Part shown: piece by piece, positions 17,224-26,157 of the stretch
Layout of the letters: each line of letters starts with the position of its first letter
Numbering within the stretch: position 1 is the stretch's first letter
Source of the DNA: Oscillospiraceae bacterium
GTDB taxonomy: Bacteria > Bacillota > Clostridia > Oscillospirales > Ruminococcaceae
Direction of reading: 5' to 3'
Assembly (NCBI GenBank): GCA_902362965.1
Contig: CABIYQ010000019.1
Coordinates: 1 to 31,656 of the forward strand
Length of the DNA: 31,656 nucleotides
Notes under the pieces: generated by a model
Databases searched by the model: none
Told to the model about the DNA's origin: nothing
Seen by the model: only the letters and a program-made list of their open reading frames with translations
Position numbers and translations under genes: made by a program

Positions 17224-18096
17224 ATGGGTTACACAAATAGTTCAATGGTTTCATATACCAAATTAAGTCCTAACCATTCAGGACAGAGAACACATTCTAT
17301 TGACCGTATCACACCTCACTGTGTTGTAGGTCAGTGCAGTGTAGAAACATTAGGTAATGTTTTCTACCCTACATCAAGACAGGCAAGCTGCCAGTATGGT
17401 ATCGGAGTTGATGGCCGTGTTGGTATGTACTGTGAAGAAAAGAACCGTTCCTGGTGTTCTTCAAGTAATGCCAATGACCAGAGAGCAGTCACTATCGAAT
17501 GTGCGAGTGATACATATTCTCCATATGCTATGAACAGCAAGGTCTACGATACTTTGATTAAGCTTTGTATCGACATCTGCAAGCGTAATGGAAAGAAGAA
17601 ACTTATCTGGCTTGGTGATAAGGACAAGACCCTTAACTACACACCAAAGTCAGATGAGATGGTAATCACTGTACACAGATGGTTTGCCAATAAGTCATGT
17701 CCGGGTGACTGGCTTTATTCAAAACTTGGAGATTTGGCTGCAAAGGTTACAGCAGGACTTGGTGCATCAGACAATACACCTGCTCCACAGACACCTTCAA
17801 AGAAGGTTTACTATCGTGTGAGAAAGAGCTGGAACGATGCCAAGTCACAGAAAGGTGCATTTACTGTACTTGCCAATGCCAAGAAATGTGCTGATTCTAA
17901 TAAGGGATATTATGTCTTTGACGAAAACGGAAAAACAATCTATCCGGTACAGACTGCTAAAAAGACTGTTGATGAACTTGCAAGAGAAGTCATCAATGGT
18001 AAATGGGGCAACGGAACAGAACGTAAGAACAGACTTACAAATGCTGGCTATGATTACTATGCCGTACAGAAAAGAGTAAATGAAATCTTATCTTAA
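17224..18096 (+). CDS. Endolysin: N-acetylmuramoyl-L-alanine amidase with Cpl-7-like domain
   Basis: This enzyme cuts the amide bond between muramic acid and the stem peptide, causing host lysis. The N-terminal amidase_2-type domain (about 1-175) has the expected zinc ligands His32 (ITPHCVVG), His151 (VITVHRWF) and Cys159 (KSCPG). A proline/threonine linker follows, then a short SPOR-like segment (VYYRVRKSWNDAKSQKGAF). Last comes a C-terminal Cpl-7 wall-binding repeat (DELAREVINGKWGNGTERK to the end), which in related proteins binds muropeptides. There is no signal peptide, so export needs the holin. A strong terminator follows 23 bases after the stop. Confidence 0.92.
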   Translation: MGYTNSSMVSYTKLSPNHSGQRTHSIDRITPHCVVGQCSVETLGNVFYPTSRQASCQYGIGVDGRVGMYCEEKNRSWCSSSNANDQRAVTIECASDTYSPYAMNSKVYDTLIKLCIDICKRNGKKKLIWLGDKDKTLNYTPKSDEMVITVHRWFANKSCPGDWLYSKLGDLAAKVTAGLGASDNTPAPQTPSKKVYYRVRKSWNDAKSQKGAFTVLANAKKCADSNKGYYVFDENGKTIYPVQTAKKTVDELAREVINGKWGNGTERKNRLTNAGYDYYAVQKRVNEILS

Positions 18097-18119
18097 AACG
18101 GAATAACTAACAAGGCTTT

Positions 18120-18162
18120 GACCTGCTTGCATTCTTTTTTGAATGTGGGCAGGTCTTTTTTT
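18120..18162 (+). terminator. Strong terminator after the lysis genes
   Basis: GACCTGCTTGCATTC (18120-18134) pairs with GAATGTGGGCAGGTC (18141-18155) around a T6 loop, with seven Ts next (18156-18162). It marks the end of the late operon. Confidence 0.88.
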
Positions 18163-18168
18163 ATTTTT

Positions 18169-18227
18169 ACGTCCTTTTGACAGTTCGTTCAAGGCTACTA
18201 GATAGGAAGAGCAATTGAAAGAACGAA
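18169..18227 (+). promoter_or_regulatory. Structured repeat motif, copy A
   Basis: First of three copies of ACGTCCTTTT-N11-CAAGGCTA (here 18169-18197) followed by CTAGATAG. Conserved CCTT (18173-18176) can pair with conserved AAGG (18191-18194). A second helix, TTCGTTC (18184-18190) with GAACGAA (18221-18227), would enclose the AAGG in its loop. That loop is long (30 bases), so this copy fits the pseudoknot model least well. It lies between the lysis terminator and copy B, with no gene between. I do not recognise it as a described RNA family. Confidence 0.55.
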
Positions 18228-18249
18228 AGAAAAAAAGATTTTTTGAAAA

Positions 18250-18290
18250 ACGTCCTTTTCCCTATCTTCCCAAGGCTAATAGATAGAGGG
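18250..18290 (+). promoter_or_regulatory. Structured repeat motif, copy B
   Basis: Second copy, exactly 81 bases after the first: ACGTCCTTTT (18250-18259), 11 bases, CAAGGCTA (18271-18278), then ATAGATAG. CCTT (18254-18257) can pair with AAGG (18272-18275), and CTATCT (18262-18267) with AGATAG (18281-18286), giving an H-type pseudoknot topology. It lies 35 bases upstream of the 64-residue gene, whose GGAGGTG (18312-18318) is outside the structure. Confidence 0.6.
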
Positions 18291-18324
18291 TAACAAAAAA
18301 CTCTCGGAAATGGAGGTGTTAACG

Positions 18325-18519
18325 ATGAAACACAATCTGCACATCAGTGTTTCTGACAAGCCACAGAGAAACGGTATGGTTTCCTGCAAAAGCATCACCT
18401 TAAGAGAACGATTTCTGCGAATGCTGTTTGGCAAAAAGCAGAAGATCACAATTCTTGTGCCGGGTGACTGTATCCAGGAACTTGCCATAACAAAGATTAC
18501 GGAAGGAGGTAGACCATGA
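18325..18519 (+). CDS. Small basic phage protein, unknown function
   Basis: A 64-residue, lysine/arginine-rich protein (MKHNLHISVSDKPQRNG, then a helical LRERFLRMLFGKKQK segment and a strand-like ITILVPGDCIQEL). I do not recognise a family. It is the first gene after motif copies A and B, with GGAGGTG six bases upstream of the ATG at 18325; an in-frame ATG at 18310 lies before that site. Its stop overlaps the next start, and it opens the replication cassette, so an early role such as nucleic-acid binding is possible but unproven. Confidence 0.7.
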   Translation: MKHNLHISVSDKPQRNGMVSCKSITLRERFLRMLFGKKQKITILVPGDCIQELAITKITEGGRP

Positions 18520-18884
18520 GCAAAGTAACCGTAGTACTTGATGCACTTATCGATGTTATTTCAAATGTTCGTGCTTTGGCTGACAGCTTGCAGGTATTTG
18601 CAGATGCATTGACAGAGATTAAAGCAATCGATGTTCAGGCAATTGAAGTAAAAGAAGAACCTGTAGCACAGATTCCTGAAAAGACTGCAAAGCCTAAGAA
18701 GGAAAAAGCCAAGACTTACACATTGGAAGATGTCAGAGGAGTTCTAGCCGAAAAGAGCCAGAACGGACTTACTGCAGAAGTAAAGGGTCTTATCACTAAG
18801 TATGGTGGTAGCAAGTTATCAGACATCGACCCTAGTCAGTATGCAGCAATTATCAAAGAGGCAGAGGTGCTTGGAGATGAGTAA
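18516..18884 (+). CDS. Phage early protein of unknown function
   Basis: A 122-residue protein with an N-terminal hydrophobic or amphipathic helix (VTVVLDALIDVISNVRALAD), an Ala/Pro/Lys-rich linker (about 50-70) and a C-terminal helical domain (YTLEDVRGVLAEKSQNG through LSDIDPSQYAAI). That domain resembles a short helix-turn-helix or SAP-like module seen in phage replication neighbourhoods. Overlaps with both neighbours imply co-translation. No catalytic residues were recognised. It may help the DUF2800/DUF2815 proteins next to it. Confidence 0.72.
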   Translation: MSKVTVVLDALIDVISNVRALADSLQVFADALTEIKAIDVQAIEVKEEPVAQIPEKTAKPKKEKAKTYTLEDVRGVLAEKSQNGLTAEVKGLITKYGGSKLSDIDPSQYAAIIKEAEVLGDE

Positions 18885-20007
18885 ACACGCATTCCTTTCA
18901 CCTTCGAGTTCTCACAGATGGCTCAACTGTACACCTAGTGCAAGCCTTGAGTCAGAGTTCGAGAACAAAACAAGCCAGGCAGCAGAAGAAGGAACAGCTG
19001 CTCACGCTCAATGTGAACACAAGCTTAAGAAGGCGCTCCGCATGAGAAGTAAAAGACCTGTATCATCCTATGACAGTGATGAAATGTAGGAACACACAGA
19101 TGCATATGTGGACTTCGTCTTGGAGCAGCTTGATATTGCAAAACAGAATTGCAAGGACCCATTGGTGCTGATAGAGCAACACGTAGACTTTTCTGATTAT
19201 GTGCCGGACGGCTATGGCACAGCAGACTGTGTGATTGTATCTGATGACAGATTACATATCATCGATTTCAAATATGGAATGGGAGTTCTTGTTGATGCAA
19301 CAGACAATCCACAGATGAAATGCTATGCACTTGGTGCGCTTGCTATCTATGACAGCTTATATGACATCAAGGAAGTATCAATGTCCATCTTCCAGCCTAG
19401 ACGTGAAAACGTCAGTATATGGACGATTCCGGTGGAAGAACTAAGAACTTGGGCTAACGAGGTGTTAAAGCCTAAAGCAGAAATGGCCATGAATGGCGAG
19501 GGCGAATATTGTCCTGGTGAATGGTGTACCTTCTGCAGGGCAGCAGTCAGATGTAGAGCAAGAGCAGAAGAAAAATTGAAACTAGCACAGGAAGAGTTCA
19601 AACTTCCTCCACTTCTTACAGACAGTGAAATCGAAGAGGTATTAACGATTATTCCTGATCTGACAAAGTGGGCAAATGAAATCATGGCTTATGCGACTGA
19701 GTCAGCAGTAAACCATGGTAAGGAATGGACTGGATTTAAGGTTGTTGAAGGACGCTCTGTCCGTAAGTTCAAGGATGAAGATGCCGTTGCAAAAGCAGCC
19801 AAGGATGCAGGCTATAAGGACATTTACCGTCAGTCACTTATTACTCTTACAGAGATGCAGAAACTGATGGGTAAAGCAAACTTTGAGGAAATACTGGGTG
19901 ACCTCATTATCAAACCACCCGGAAAGCCAACTCTTGTACCAGACTCGGACAAGAGACCAGCAATCAATGTTACAAACGCTAAAAACGAATTTAAAATGGA
20001 GGATTAA
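18877..20007 (+). pseudogene. DUF2800-type PD-(D/E)XK nuclease, interrupted by an amber codon
   Basis: The frame from ATG 18877 (MSKHAFLSPSSSHRWLNC) encodes a DUF2800-type protein of about 375 residues but has TAG at 19087-19089 (codon 71), in EM-stop-EHTDAY. A single change from GAG would restore it. After the stop come nuclease-like elements (TADCVI, then HIIDFKYG with the D-x-K signature) and a four-cysteine cluster (CPGEWCTFCRAAVRC) like the iron-sulfur cluster of AddB/Cas4-type nucleases. Such proteins are usually placed with DUF2815 and the polymerase in phage recombination/replication modules. A GTG at 19108 lacks a good ribosome site. Several genes here end in TAG, so recoding is unlikely. 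Confidence 0.85.
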
Positions 20008-20012
20008 TGATT

Positions 20013-20561
20013 ATGGCTAATGTAAACAGAACTAAAGTTATTACAGGTAAAAACACAAGACTTTCTTATTTCCACGGATGGGACCCAGTATCAATCAATG
20101 GTGGTCCTGAAAGATACAGTGTATCTGTTCTTATTCCAAAGGATGACAAGGAAACATTAAAGGCAATTGAAACAGCTATAGATGCTGCAATCGAAGATGG
20201 TATCGCTAAGTTTGGTGGCAAGAAACCTAACAAGGCAGCAATCAAGTTACCTCTTCGTGACGGAGATACAGAACGTGATGATGAGGCTTACAAGGGTCAC
20301 TACTTCATCAATGCAAACAGCTCTACAGCACCACAGATTGTAGACAAGGCAGTAAAACCTATCCTTGACCGTGATGAAGTGTACAGTGGGTGCTATGCAA
20401 GAGTTTCTCTTAACTTCTATGCTTTCAACTCTAATGGTAATAAGGGCATTGCCTGTGGTCTTGGTAACATTCAGAAGATCAGAGATGGTGAGTCACTTGG
20501 TGGAAGAACATCTGCAGCAGATGACTTCACAACTGAAGAGGATGACGATTTCTTATCTTAA
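20013..20561 (+). CDS. DUF2815-type protein, probable single-stranded DNA binding
   Basis: A 182-residue product starting MANVNRTKVITGKNTRLSY, then RYSVSVLIPKDDKETL and YFINANSSTAPQIVDKAV, patterns typical of the DUF2815 family. That family is OB-fold-like, normally follows DUF2800 and is proposed to act as a phage ssDNA-binding protein. The C-terminus is acidic (TTEEDDDFL), as in SSB tails that recruit partners. ATG 20013 gives ten bases to GGAGG (19998-20002); ATG 20007 is alternative but only four bases away. Function is from family and context. Confidence 0.85.
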   Translation: MANVNRTKVITGKNTRLSYFHGWDPVSINGGPERYSVSVLIPKDDKETLKAIETAIDAAIEDGIAKFGGKKPNKAAIKLPLRDGDTERDDEAYKGHYFINANSSTAPQIVDKAVKPILDRDEVYSGCYARVSLNFYAFNSNGNKGIACGLGNIQKIRDGESLGGRTSAADDFTTEEDDDFLS

Positions 20562-20649
20562 TCTGACCCAACCTTATAACTTCCTGTGGATGGTGTGAAA
20601 TACCACTGTCCCGTTATAAACGATATTACGAAAACACGAGGTAAACGAT

Positions 20650-20829
20650 ATGAACGAATTATATGAATTAGCAAAGCAGATTGATGTACTTATCATTTTC
20701 TACTTTTTAATGGGTGCTGCAATCTACGGTATTGTGAGTACTATCATGAATGGTATCTGGCTTGTGCGTGACAGTATCAAGAAACACAGAGCCAAGAAAA
20801 GTGAAAAGAAAGAATCAACTGAAGAATAA
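20650..20829 (+). CDS. 59-residue single-pass membrane protein, unknown function
   Basis: A short gene between DUF2815 and the polymerase. It encodes an N-terminal acidic stretch (MNELYELAKQIDV), one hydrophobic segment (LIIFYFLMGAAIYGIVSTIM, about residues 14-33) and a strongly basic, then acidic, cytoplasmic-type tail (RDSIKKHRAKKSEKK). The ATG at 20650 has CGAGG nine bases upstream. Codon use matches its neighbours. The topology is like small phage membrane tethers, but nothing identifies a role. Confidence 0.7.
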   Translation: MNELYELAKQIDVLIIFYFLMGAAIYGIVSTIMNGIWLVRDSIKKHRAKKSEKKESTEE

Positions 20830-20833
20830 GCAT

Positions 20834-20868
20834 ATGGGCGGTGGAGGTTATCCTCTGCCGTCTATTTT
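20834..20868 (+). terminator. Hairpin with short T run before the polymerase gene
   Basis: Bases 20834-20847 pair with 20852-20865 (14 positions including several G·T pairs) around a TTAT loop, followed by TTTT. It could be a weak terminator or an attenuator for the polymerase gene that starts at 20890. Confidence 0.55.
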
Positions 20869-20889
20869 GCTTTGGAAGGAAGTGAAATA

Positions 20890-22842
20890 ATGAAATCAAT
20901 CAGTATTGATATAGAAACCTACTCCAGCATAAGTTTGCAGAAATCCGGTGTTTACAAGTACACAGAGGGTGATGATTTTGAAATCCTTTTATTCGGTTAT
21001 TCAGTCGATGGTGGTGAGGTTAAGGTTGTTGACCTGGCAATGGGAGAAACGATACCACAGGATATCATCGATGCACTTACAGATGATTCAGTTATCAAAT
21101 GGGCTTTCAATTCTCAGTTTGAAAGAATCTGTCTATCCAGGTATTTAAGGGATTTAGGTGTATCTCTTGAGGGGCATTGTCTTGATCCTGTGTCATGGCG
21201 TTGCACCATGATATGGTCAGCTACACTCGGACTTCCGTTATCTCTTGAGGGTGTCGGTGCTGTCCTTGGACTTGAAAAGCAGAAACTTTCAGAAGGTAAA
21301 AACCTCATCAAGTATTTCTGTGTGCCTTGCACTCCAACTAAAGCGAATGGTGGCAGAACAAGAAATATGCCTTATCACGATATGGAAAAGTGGCAGCAGT
21401 TCAAAGCCTACAATATCCGTGATGTTGAAACGGAAATGGGCATCAAGGATAAGCTTGCTAGATTTCCGGTGTCTGATGAAATGTGGGACGAGTACAATCT
21501 TGACCAGGAAATCAATGACCGAGGCATTGGTCTTGATATGGCTCTTGTATCACAGGCTATTGCATTTGATGAGAAAAGCAAAGATGCACTTACAGTTAAA
21601 ATGCAGGAACTGACAAATCTCGACAATCCCAACTCGGTACAGCAGATGAAAGGCTGGCTTTCTGACAACGGACTTGAAACTGACAGTCTTGGTAAAAAGG
21701 TAGTAGCCGAGATGATTAAGGATGCACCGGAACACTTGGCAGAAGTCTTATCTCTTCGTCAGCAGCTTGCAAAAAGCAGTGTGAAGAAATATACGGCTAT
21801 GGAGAATGCTGTGTGTAAGGATAGCCGAGCCAGAGGTATGTTTCAGTTCTACGGTGCCAATAGAACAGGAAGGTTCAGTGGCAGACTGATACAGTTGCAG
21901 AACCTCCCACAGAACCATATGAGTGACCTTGCACAGGCTCGTTCCCTGGTTCGTAATGGCAATTATGATGCACTTGAATTCTTGTATGAGGATATCCCGG
22001 ATACCTTATCACAGCTTATAAGAACTGCCTTTGTGCCACAGGGTGACAACAAGTTTATCGTTGCAGATTTCTCTGCCATAGAAGCACGAGTCCTTGCCTG
22101 GCTTGCAGGTGAAAAGTGGCGAATCAAAGTATTTGAACAAGGCAAGGATATCTACTGCTCATCGGCATCACAGATGTTTGGTGTTCCGGTGGAAAAGCAC
22201 GGTGTGAATGGACACTTAAGACAGAAAGGTAAGATTGCTGAATTGGCACTTGGCTATGGTGGATCAGTTGGTGCATTGAAAGCTATGGGTGCAATCGAGA
22301 TGGGACTTACTGAAGAAGAACTCCAGCCACTTGTAACGGCATGGAGAAATGCCAATCCCTACATCACTACACTGTGGTGGGACATAGACAGATGTGTGAA
22401 GGAAACTGTTATTAAACGAATGGATACAGAAACTCACGGCATCCGATTCAGCTATGAGAGTGGATTCCTTTTTATTGAACTCCCATCCGGCAGAAGGCTT
22501 GCCTATGTAAAACCAAAGATGGGAATCAATCAGTTTGGAAGTGAATCCGTAACCTATGAAGGTATCGGTGGTACAAAGAAATGGGAAAGACTCGAAAGCT
22601 ACGGTCCCAAGTTCTGCGAGAACATCACTCAGGCAATTGCAAGAGATGTCCTTATGTATGCAATGAAGACTTTAAGGAACTGCAGCATTGTTGCTCATAT
22701 GCATGATGAAGTCATCATCGAGTGCAGAAAGGATATGTCACTTGATGCCGTATGCAAACTGATGGGCAGAACGCCACCGTGGGCAGAAGGCTTGTTACTT
22801 CGTGCCGATGGATACGAATGTCAGTTTTATAAGAAAGATTAA
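20890..22842 (+). CDS. Phage DNA polymerase, family A
   Basis: A 650-residue replicative polymerase. The N-terminal 3'-5' exonuclease starts at once with SIDIET (Asp7, Glu9 of the Exo I motif), and Exo III lies near YNIRDVETE. The polymerase domain shows motif A (DFSAIEARVLAWL, Asp393), motif B (RQKGKIAELALGYGG) and motif C (AHMHDEVIIEC, His605-Asp606-Glu607). All catalytic acids are present. There is no 5'-nuclease domain, as usual for this phage group. ATG 20890 follows GGAAGGAAGTG; an upstream in-frame ATG at 20872 lacks a site. The primase, helicase and VRR-NUC genes that often follow this polymerase are absent; motif copy C and the recombinase genes come instead. Confidence 0.95.
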   Translation: MKSISIDIETYSSISLQKSGVYKYTEGDDFEILLFGYSVDGGEVKVVDLAMGETIPQDIIDALTDDSVIKWAFNSQFERICLSRYLRDLGVSLEGHCLDPVSWRCTMIWSATLGLPLSLEGVGAVLGLEKQKLSEGKNLIKYFCVPCTPTKANGGRTRNMPYHDMEKWQQFKAYNIRDVETEMGIKDKLARFPVSDEMWDEYNLDQEINDRGIGLDMALVSQAIAFDEKSKDALTVKMQELTNLDNPNSVQQMKGWLSDNGLETDSLGKKVVAEMIKDAPEHLAEVLSLRQQLAKSSVKKYTAMENAVCKDSRARGMFQFYGANRTGRFSGRLIQLQNLPQNHMSDLAQARSLVRNGNYDALEFLYEDIPDTLSQLIRTAFVPQGDNKFIVADFSAIEARVLAWLAGEKWRIKVFEQGKDIYCSSASQMFGVPVEKHGVNGHLRQKGKIAELALGYGGSVGALKAMGAIEMGLTEEELQPLVTAWRNANPYITTLWWDIDRCVKETVIKRMDTETHGIRFSYESGFLFIELPSGRRLAYVKPKMGINQFGSESVTYEGIGGTKKWERLESYGPKFCENITQAIARDVLMYAMKTLRNCSIVAHMHDEVIIECRKDMSLDAVCKLMGRTPPWAEGLLLRADGYECQFYKKD

Positions 22843-22847
22843 CAGAA

Positions 22848-22890
22848 ACGTCCTTTTTAACCTCCTGCCAAGGCTACCTGGTAGGAGGTG
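22848..22890 (+). promoter_or_regulatory. Structured repeat motif, copy C, overlapping a ribosome binding site
   Basis: Third copy: ACGTCCTTTT (22848-22857), 11 bases, CAAGGCTA (22869-22876). CCTCCTGCC (22861-22869) pairs with GGTAGGAGG (22880-22888) as nine consecutive pairs. CCTT (22852-22855) can pair with AAGG (22870-22873) in its loop, again an H-type pseudoknot topology. The 3' arm contains the Shine-Dalgarno AGGAGGTG of the gene at 22899, so folding would hide it. A T8 run follows, so it could also act as an intrinsic terminator. Confidence 0.65.
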
Positions 22891-22898
22891 TTTTTTTT

Positions 22899-23117
22899 AT
22901 GCAGATTACAAAATTAGTAGACGGAGCAGTTCTACCTGCACCAGCAGTCAAGACTTTTACAGACGAAGAATTACAGAACGAGTTTGACTTTTATCTTGCA
23001 GAAAAGATAGTCAAAACGATGCATGAAAAGGGTCTGATTTCTGATGATGAATTACACAAAATCTCCGAGAAAAACAGACTTATTTTCTCTCCCTATTTAG
23101 GCGAGATTATGCTCTAA
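22899..23117 (+). CDS. 72-residue protein upstream of the recombinases, unknown function
   Basis: The product starts MQITKLVDGAVLPAPAVKTF and then forms charged helices (DEELQNEFDFYLAEKIV, KGLISDDELHKISEKN). The GLISDDE segment resembles the SHOCT-like short C-terminal motif, but the family is not certain. Small proteins like this commonly precede serine-recombinase clusters in Lachnospiraceae prophages, so it may be a recombination accessory or directionality factor; this is inference. Its ribosome site lies inside the hairpin of motif copy C, ten bases before the ATG. Confidence 0.72.
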   Translation: MQITKLVDGAVLPAPAVKTFTDEELQNEFDFYLAEKIVKTMHEKGLISDDELHKISEKNRLIFSPYLGEIML

Positions 23118-23177
23118 ATGACTTGATATATAGTGCGTTCTACGGGAATATGTCCATGCGAAAGGGAGGTGATACAG

Positions 23178-24731
23178 GTGAAGACTGTAACAAAAATCGA
23201 TCAGGTTGAATCAATGCTTATCAGGAAGACAAGAGTTGCTGCCTATTGCCGTGTTTCTACGGATAACATAGATCAATTACTAAGCCTTGATACGCAGAAA
23301 CAACACTACGAGAATTACATCAAGTCAAATCCTGAATGGGAATATGCAGGCCTTTATTATGATGAAGGTATCAGTGGCACAAAGAAGGATAAACGAGATG
23401 GTCTTAAGACATTAGTCAATGACTGCGAAAAGGGACTCATCGACCTTGTACTTACAAAGTCAATCAGCAGGTTTTCAAGAAATACTACAGACTGCCTTGA
23501 ACTTGTAAGACAGCTGCTGAAGTACGATGTTTACATTCAGTTTGAAAAGGAAAATATCCATACCGGTTCTATGGAGAGTGAACTTATGCTTGCTATTTTA
23601 GCAAGTATGGCCAAAGACGAATCTGTATCCATTTCGGAGAATGAGAAATGGAGCATCAGACGAAGATTTATGGATGGCACATTTATCATCGGCTACCCAC
23701 CTTATGGTTATGCCAATGTGGAAGGCGAAATGGTAGTTATTCCTGACCAGGCAGAAGTGGTAAAGAAGATATTTGCAGATACCCTTGATGGCAGAAGTAC
23801 CCACTCCATTGCCCAGGAACTGAACCAACAGGGTGTTCCAACAAAGAAAGGTGGAAAGTGGCAGGCAAGCACCATCAACGGAATTATCAGCAATGAGAAA
23901 TATACGGGTGATGTTCTTTTCCAGAAGACCTTCACGGATGACAATTTCAACAGACACAGCAACAATGGTGACTGCGATCAGTTCTTCTGTGAAAACCACC
24001 ACGAGGCAATTATTAGCCATGAAACCTTTGATAAGGCAAACGAGGTTATAAGGCAGCGTGGAATTGAGAAAGGCAACGGTGGTGATACTTCTAAATACCA
24101 GAACCGTTATGGCTTTTCAGGAAGAATCAAATGTGGTGAATGTGGTACAACGCTTAAAAGAAGAACCATCACAGTTGTCGGTGGCTATTACATTGCATGG
24201 TGCTGTGCCAAACACATCGAAGACAAGGATTCCTGCTCAATGAAAGCCATCAGAGATGATGATTTAAAGAGAGCATTTCTTACAATGATGAACAAGCTTA
24301 GATTTGGAAATGATCTGGTGTTAAAACCACTTCTTGTTTCCATCTGCACATCAAATGCAAAGAAGAACGAGTTTGACATCGAAAAGATAGAAAAGGCAAT
24401 GACGGATAATGAACAGCGTAAGCAGATGAATGCATTGCTTACCAAGGGATACCTTGAACTTTCGGTATTCTACAATGCCCACAACAAGCTGGTAACCGAA
24501 TACGAGGAACTGATAAGCAAGAGAGATATGATTCTTCGAATGGATGAGTCAGGCTACACAGTAGAAAGCAGCATCAAAGACCTTGTGGAGTTCCTTGGTA
24601 AATCAGATACCTTTACAGAATTTGATGATGATGTCTTTGAAAGGTTCATTGAGAAAATAATCGTGAAATCAAGAGAAGAAATTGTCTTTGAATTCAAGTT
24701 TGAATTAAGACTTACAGAAAGGTTGGGATAG
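23178..24731 (+). CDS. Large serine recombinase 1
   Basis: A 517-residue site-specific recombinase. The N-terminal resolvase domain has the nucleophile in AAYCRVSTD (Ser27) and the conserved arginines in KSISRFSRNT. A recombinase DNA-binding domain follows (from about GYPPYGYANVEGEMVV), then a zinc ribbon (IKCGECGTTLKRR, with the paired CC downstream), and a C-terminal helical/coiled-coil region. GTG 23178 is taken as start because GGGAGGTGAT lies just upstream; the frame is open further but unsupported. Such enzymes integrate and excise phages and elements. Its stop precedes the next ATG by one base. Confidence 0.92.
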   Translation: MKTVTKIDQVESMLIRKTRVAAYCRVSTDNIDQLLSLDTQKQHYENYIKSNPEWEYAGLYYDEGISGTKKDKRDGLKTLVNDCEKGLIDLVLTKSISRFSRNTTDCLELVRQLLKYDVYIQFEKENIHTGSMESELMLAILASMAKDESVSISENEKWSIRRRFMDGTFIIGYPPYGYANVEGEMVVIPDQAEVVKKIFADTLDGRSTHSIAQELNQQGVPTKKGGKWQASTINGIISNEKYTGDVLFQKTFTDDNFNRHSNNGDCDQFFCENHHEAIISHETFDKANEVIRQRGIEKGNGGDTSKYQNRYGFSGRIKCGECGTTLKRRTITVVGGYYIAWCCAKHIEDKDSCSMKAIRDDDLKRAFLTMMNKLRFGNDLVLKPLLVSICTSNAKKNEFDIEKIEKAMTDNEQRKQMNALLTKGYLELSVFYNAHNKLVTEYEELISKRDMILRMDESGYTVESSIKDLVEFLGKSDTFTEFDDDVFERFIEKIIVKSREEIVFEFKFELRLTERLG

Positions 24732-24732
24732 C

Positions 24733-25146
24733 ATGAAACATACACCATTTGGCTACAAGGTTGTCGATGGCAAGGCTGTGATTGATGAAGTTGCAGCCGG
24801 ACAGTTAAGAGAAATGTACAAAGGTTTCCTTGAAGGAAAGTCACTTGTGGTTGCAGCAAGAGATGTCGGTATAGAAACATACCACGGTACGGTAACAAGA
24901 ATGCTTGGCAATAAAAAGTATCTTGGGACTGATTACTACCCACAGATAATTGACCAGGAAACCTTTGATAAGGCATTAGAAGAAAAGCAAAGAAGAAAGG
25001 ATGTACTTGGTAGGAATAACAGGCAGAAGCCTAAAGAAGAGAAATCCTTACCTACTACATTCCATTTCAAGCCTGCAGAACTCAGTTACACTGATCCGTT
25101 TGAGCAGGCGAAATATATTTATAGTTTAATTGAAAGCGAGGAATAA
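24733..25146 (+). CDS. Recombinase-domain protein without catalytic domain
   Basis: The 137-residue product matches only the DNA-binding recombinase domain of large serine recombinases: [20 protein letters not shown] corresponds to the GYPPYGY... segment of its neighbours, followed by the helix-turn-helix-like [20 protein letters not shown] and [14 protein letters not shown]. It lacks the resolvase domain with the serine nucleophile and the zinc ribbon. It is translationally coupled to recombinase 1 and ends two bases before recombinase 2. Its preserved frame suggests a functional accessory subunit, for example a DNA-binding partner, rather than a fragment. Confidence 0.85.
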   Translation: MKHTPFGYKVVDGKAVIDEVAAGQLREMYKGFLEGKSLVVAARDVGIETYHGTVTRMLGNKKYLGTDYYPQIIDQETFDKALEEKQRRKDVLGRNNRQKPKEEKSLPTTFHFKPAELSYTDPFEQAKYIYSLIESEE

Positions 25147-25148
25147 CA

Positions 25149-26000
25149 ATGGCAGGAAAAAGCATTACAGTTATTCCGGCAAAAAGGCGTGTAGGCAACA
25201 CAGTCGGTGTTACAGAAAAGCCAAAGCTAAAGGTCGCAGCGTACTGCCGAGTTAGTACAGACAGCGAGGAACAGGCAACAAGTTATGAAACACAGGTCGA
25301 GCATTACACCACTTACATAAGTAAGAACCCTGAATGGGAACTTGCCGGGATATTTGCAGACGATGGTATCAGTGGTACAAATACAAAAAAGCGTGAAGAA
25401 TTTAATCGTATGATTGATGAGTGCATGGCAGGTCACATCGATATGATCATTACAAAGTCAATCAGCCGATTCGCAAGAAACACCCTTGACTGCCTGAAGT
25501 ACATCAGACAGTTAAAGGAAAAGAACGTGCCTGTTTATTTTGAAAAGGAAAACATCAACACGATGGATACCAAGGGAGAAGTTCTTCTTACCATCATGGC
25601 CTCACTTGCACAGCAGGAATCAGAGTCCTTGAGCAAGAACGTGAAGATGGGACTTCAGTTCCGATACCAGAATGGCGAAGTTCAGGTCAACCACAATCGT
25701 TTCCTTGGCTACACTAAGGATGAAAAAGGTCATCTTATAATTGAACCGGAAGGTGCAATGCTTGTAAGGAGAATCTACAGAGAGTACCTTGAAGGTAAGA
25801 GTCTTAAGAACATAGCAGACGGATTGACTGCAGAAGGTTATCTTACAGCTGCAGGCAAAGCAAAATGGAGACCAGACGGCATCAGACTTATTCTTACAAA
25901 CGAAAAGTACATGGGTGATGCACTACTTCAAAAGACCTACACCGTTGATGTTCTTACTAAAAAGCGAGTCAACAACAACGGCATCGTTCCACAATCGTAA
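25149..26000 (+). pseudogene. Large serine recombinase 2, 3'-truncated
   Basis: The intact N-terminal part has the catalytic motif [13 protein letters not shown] (Ser36), SISRFARNT and the recombinase domain ([20 protein letters not shown] to [17 protein letters not shown]). The frame ends at codon 283 with [13 protein letters not shown]. Family members continue at this point (typically NNGIVPQYYVE-like) for some 200-250 residues with zinc ribbon and coiled coil. From about 25994 the sequence changes to unrelated intergenic DNA and the replication module of another element. The gene was therefore probably split by insertion, with the remainder expected beyond the far end of that element. The truncated enzyme is unlikely to recombine DNA normally. 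Confidence 0.85.
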
Positions 26001-26030
26001 TACGCTAAGGGAACTCGGGTTCACAGAAAT

Positions 26031-26058
26031 TTTACATTTGTGAATAATAAAATATAAT
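26031..26058 (+). promoter_or_regulatory. Sigma-A-type promoter of the replication module
   Basis: TTTACA (26031-26036) and TATAAT (26053-26058) are 16 bases apart, close to consensus. The half-sites TTCACA (26020-26025) and TGTGAA (26039-26044) form an inverted repeat around the -35 box, so an operator for a repressor is plausible. Confidence 0.72.
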
Positions 26059-26097
26059 TAAGACAGGCTTAAATTTGCAAAGAAAATCGAATAGGTA

Positions 26098-26137
26098 AAC
26101 GCAAAGCGTTCTTCATATTATTGAGGAATGCTTTTTT
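26098..26137 (+). terminator. Leader attenuator with competing hairpins
   Basis: GCGTTCTTCA (26106-26115) pairs with TGAGGAATGC (26122-26131) and is followed by T6, a typical intrinsic terminator about 20 bases before the replication gene. An alternative hairpin, AACGC-AAA-GCGTT (26098-26110), uses the same GCGTT and would prevent terminator formation. This suggests conditional readthrough in the leader between promoter and gene. Confidence 0.65.
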
Positions 26138-26157
26138 ATTTTATTCGGAGGATTATT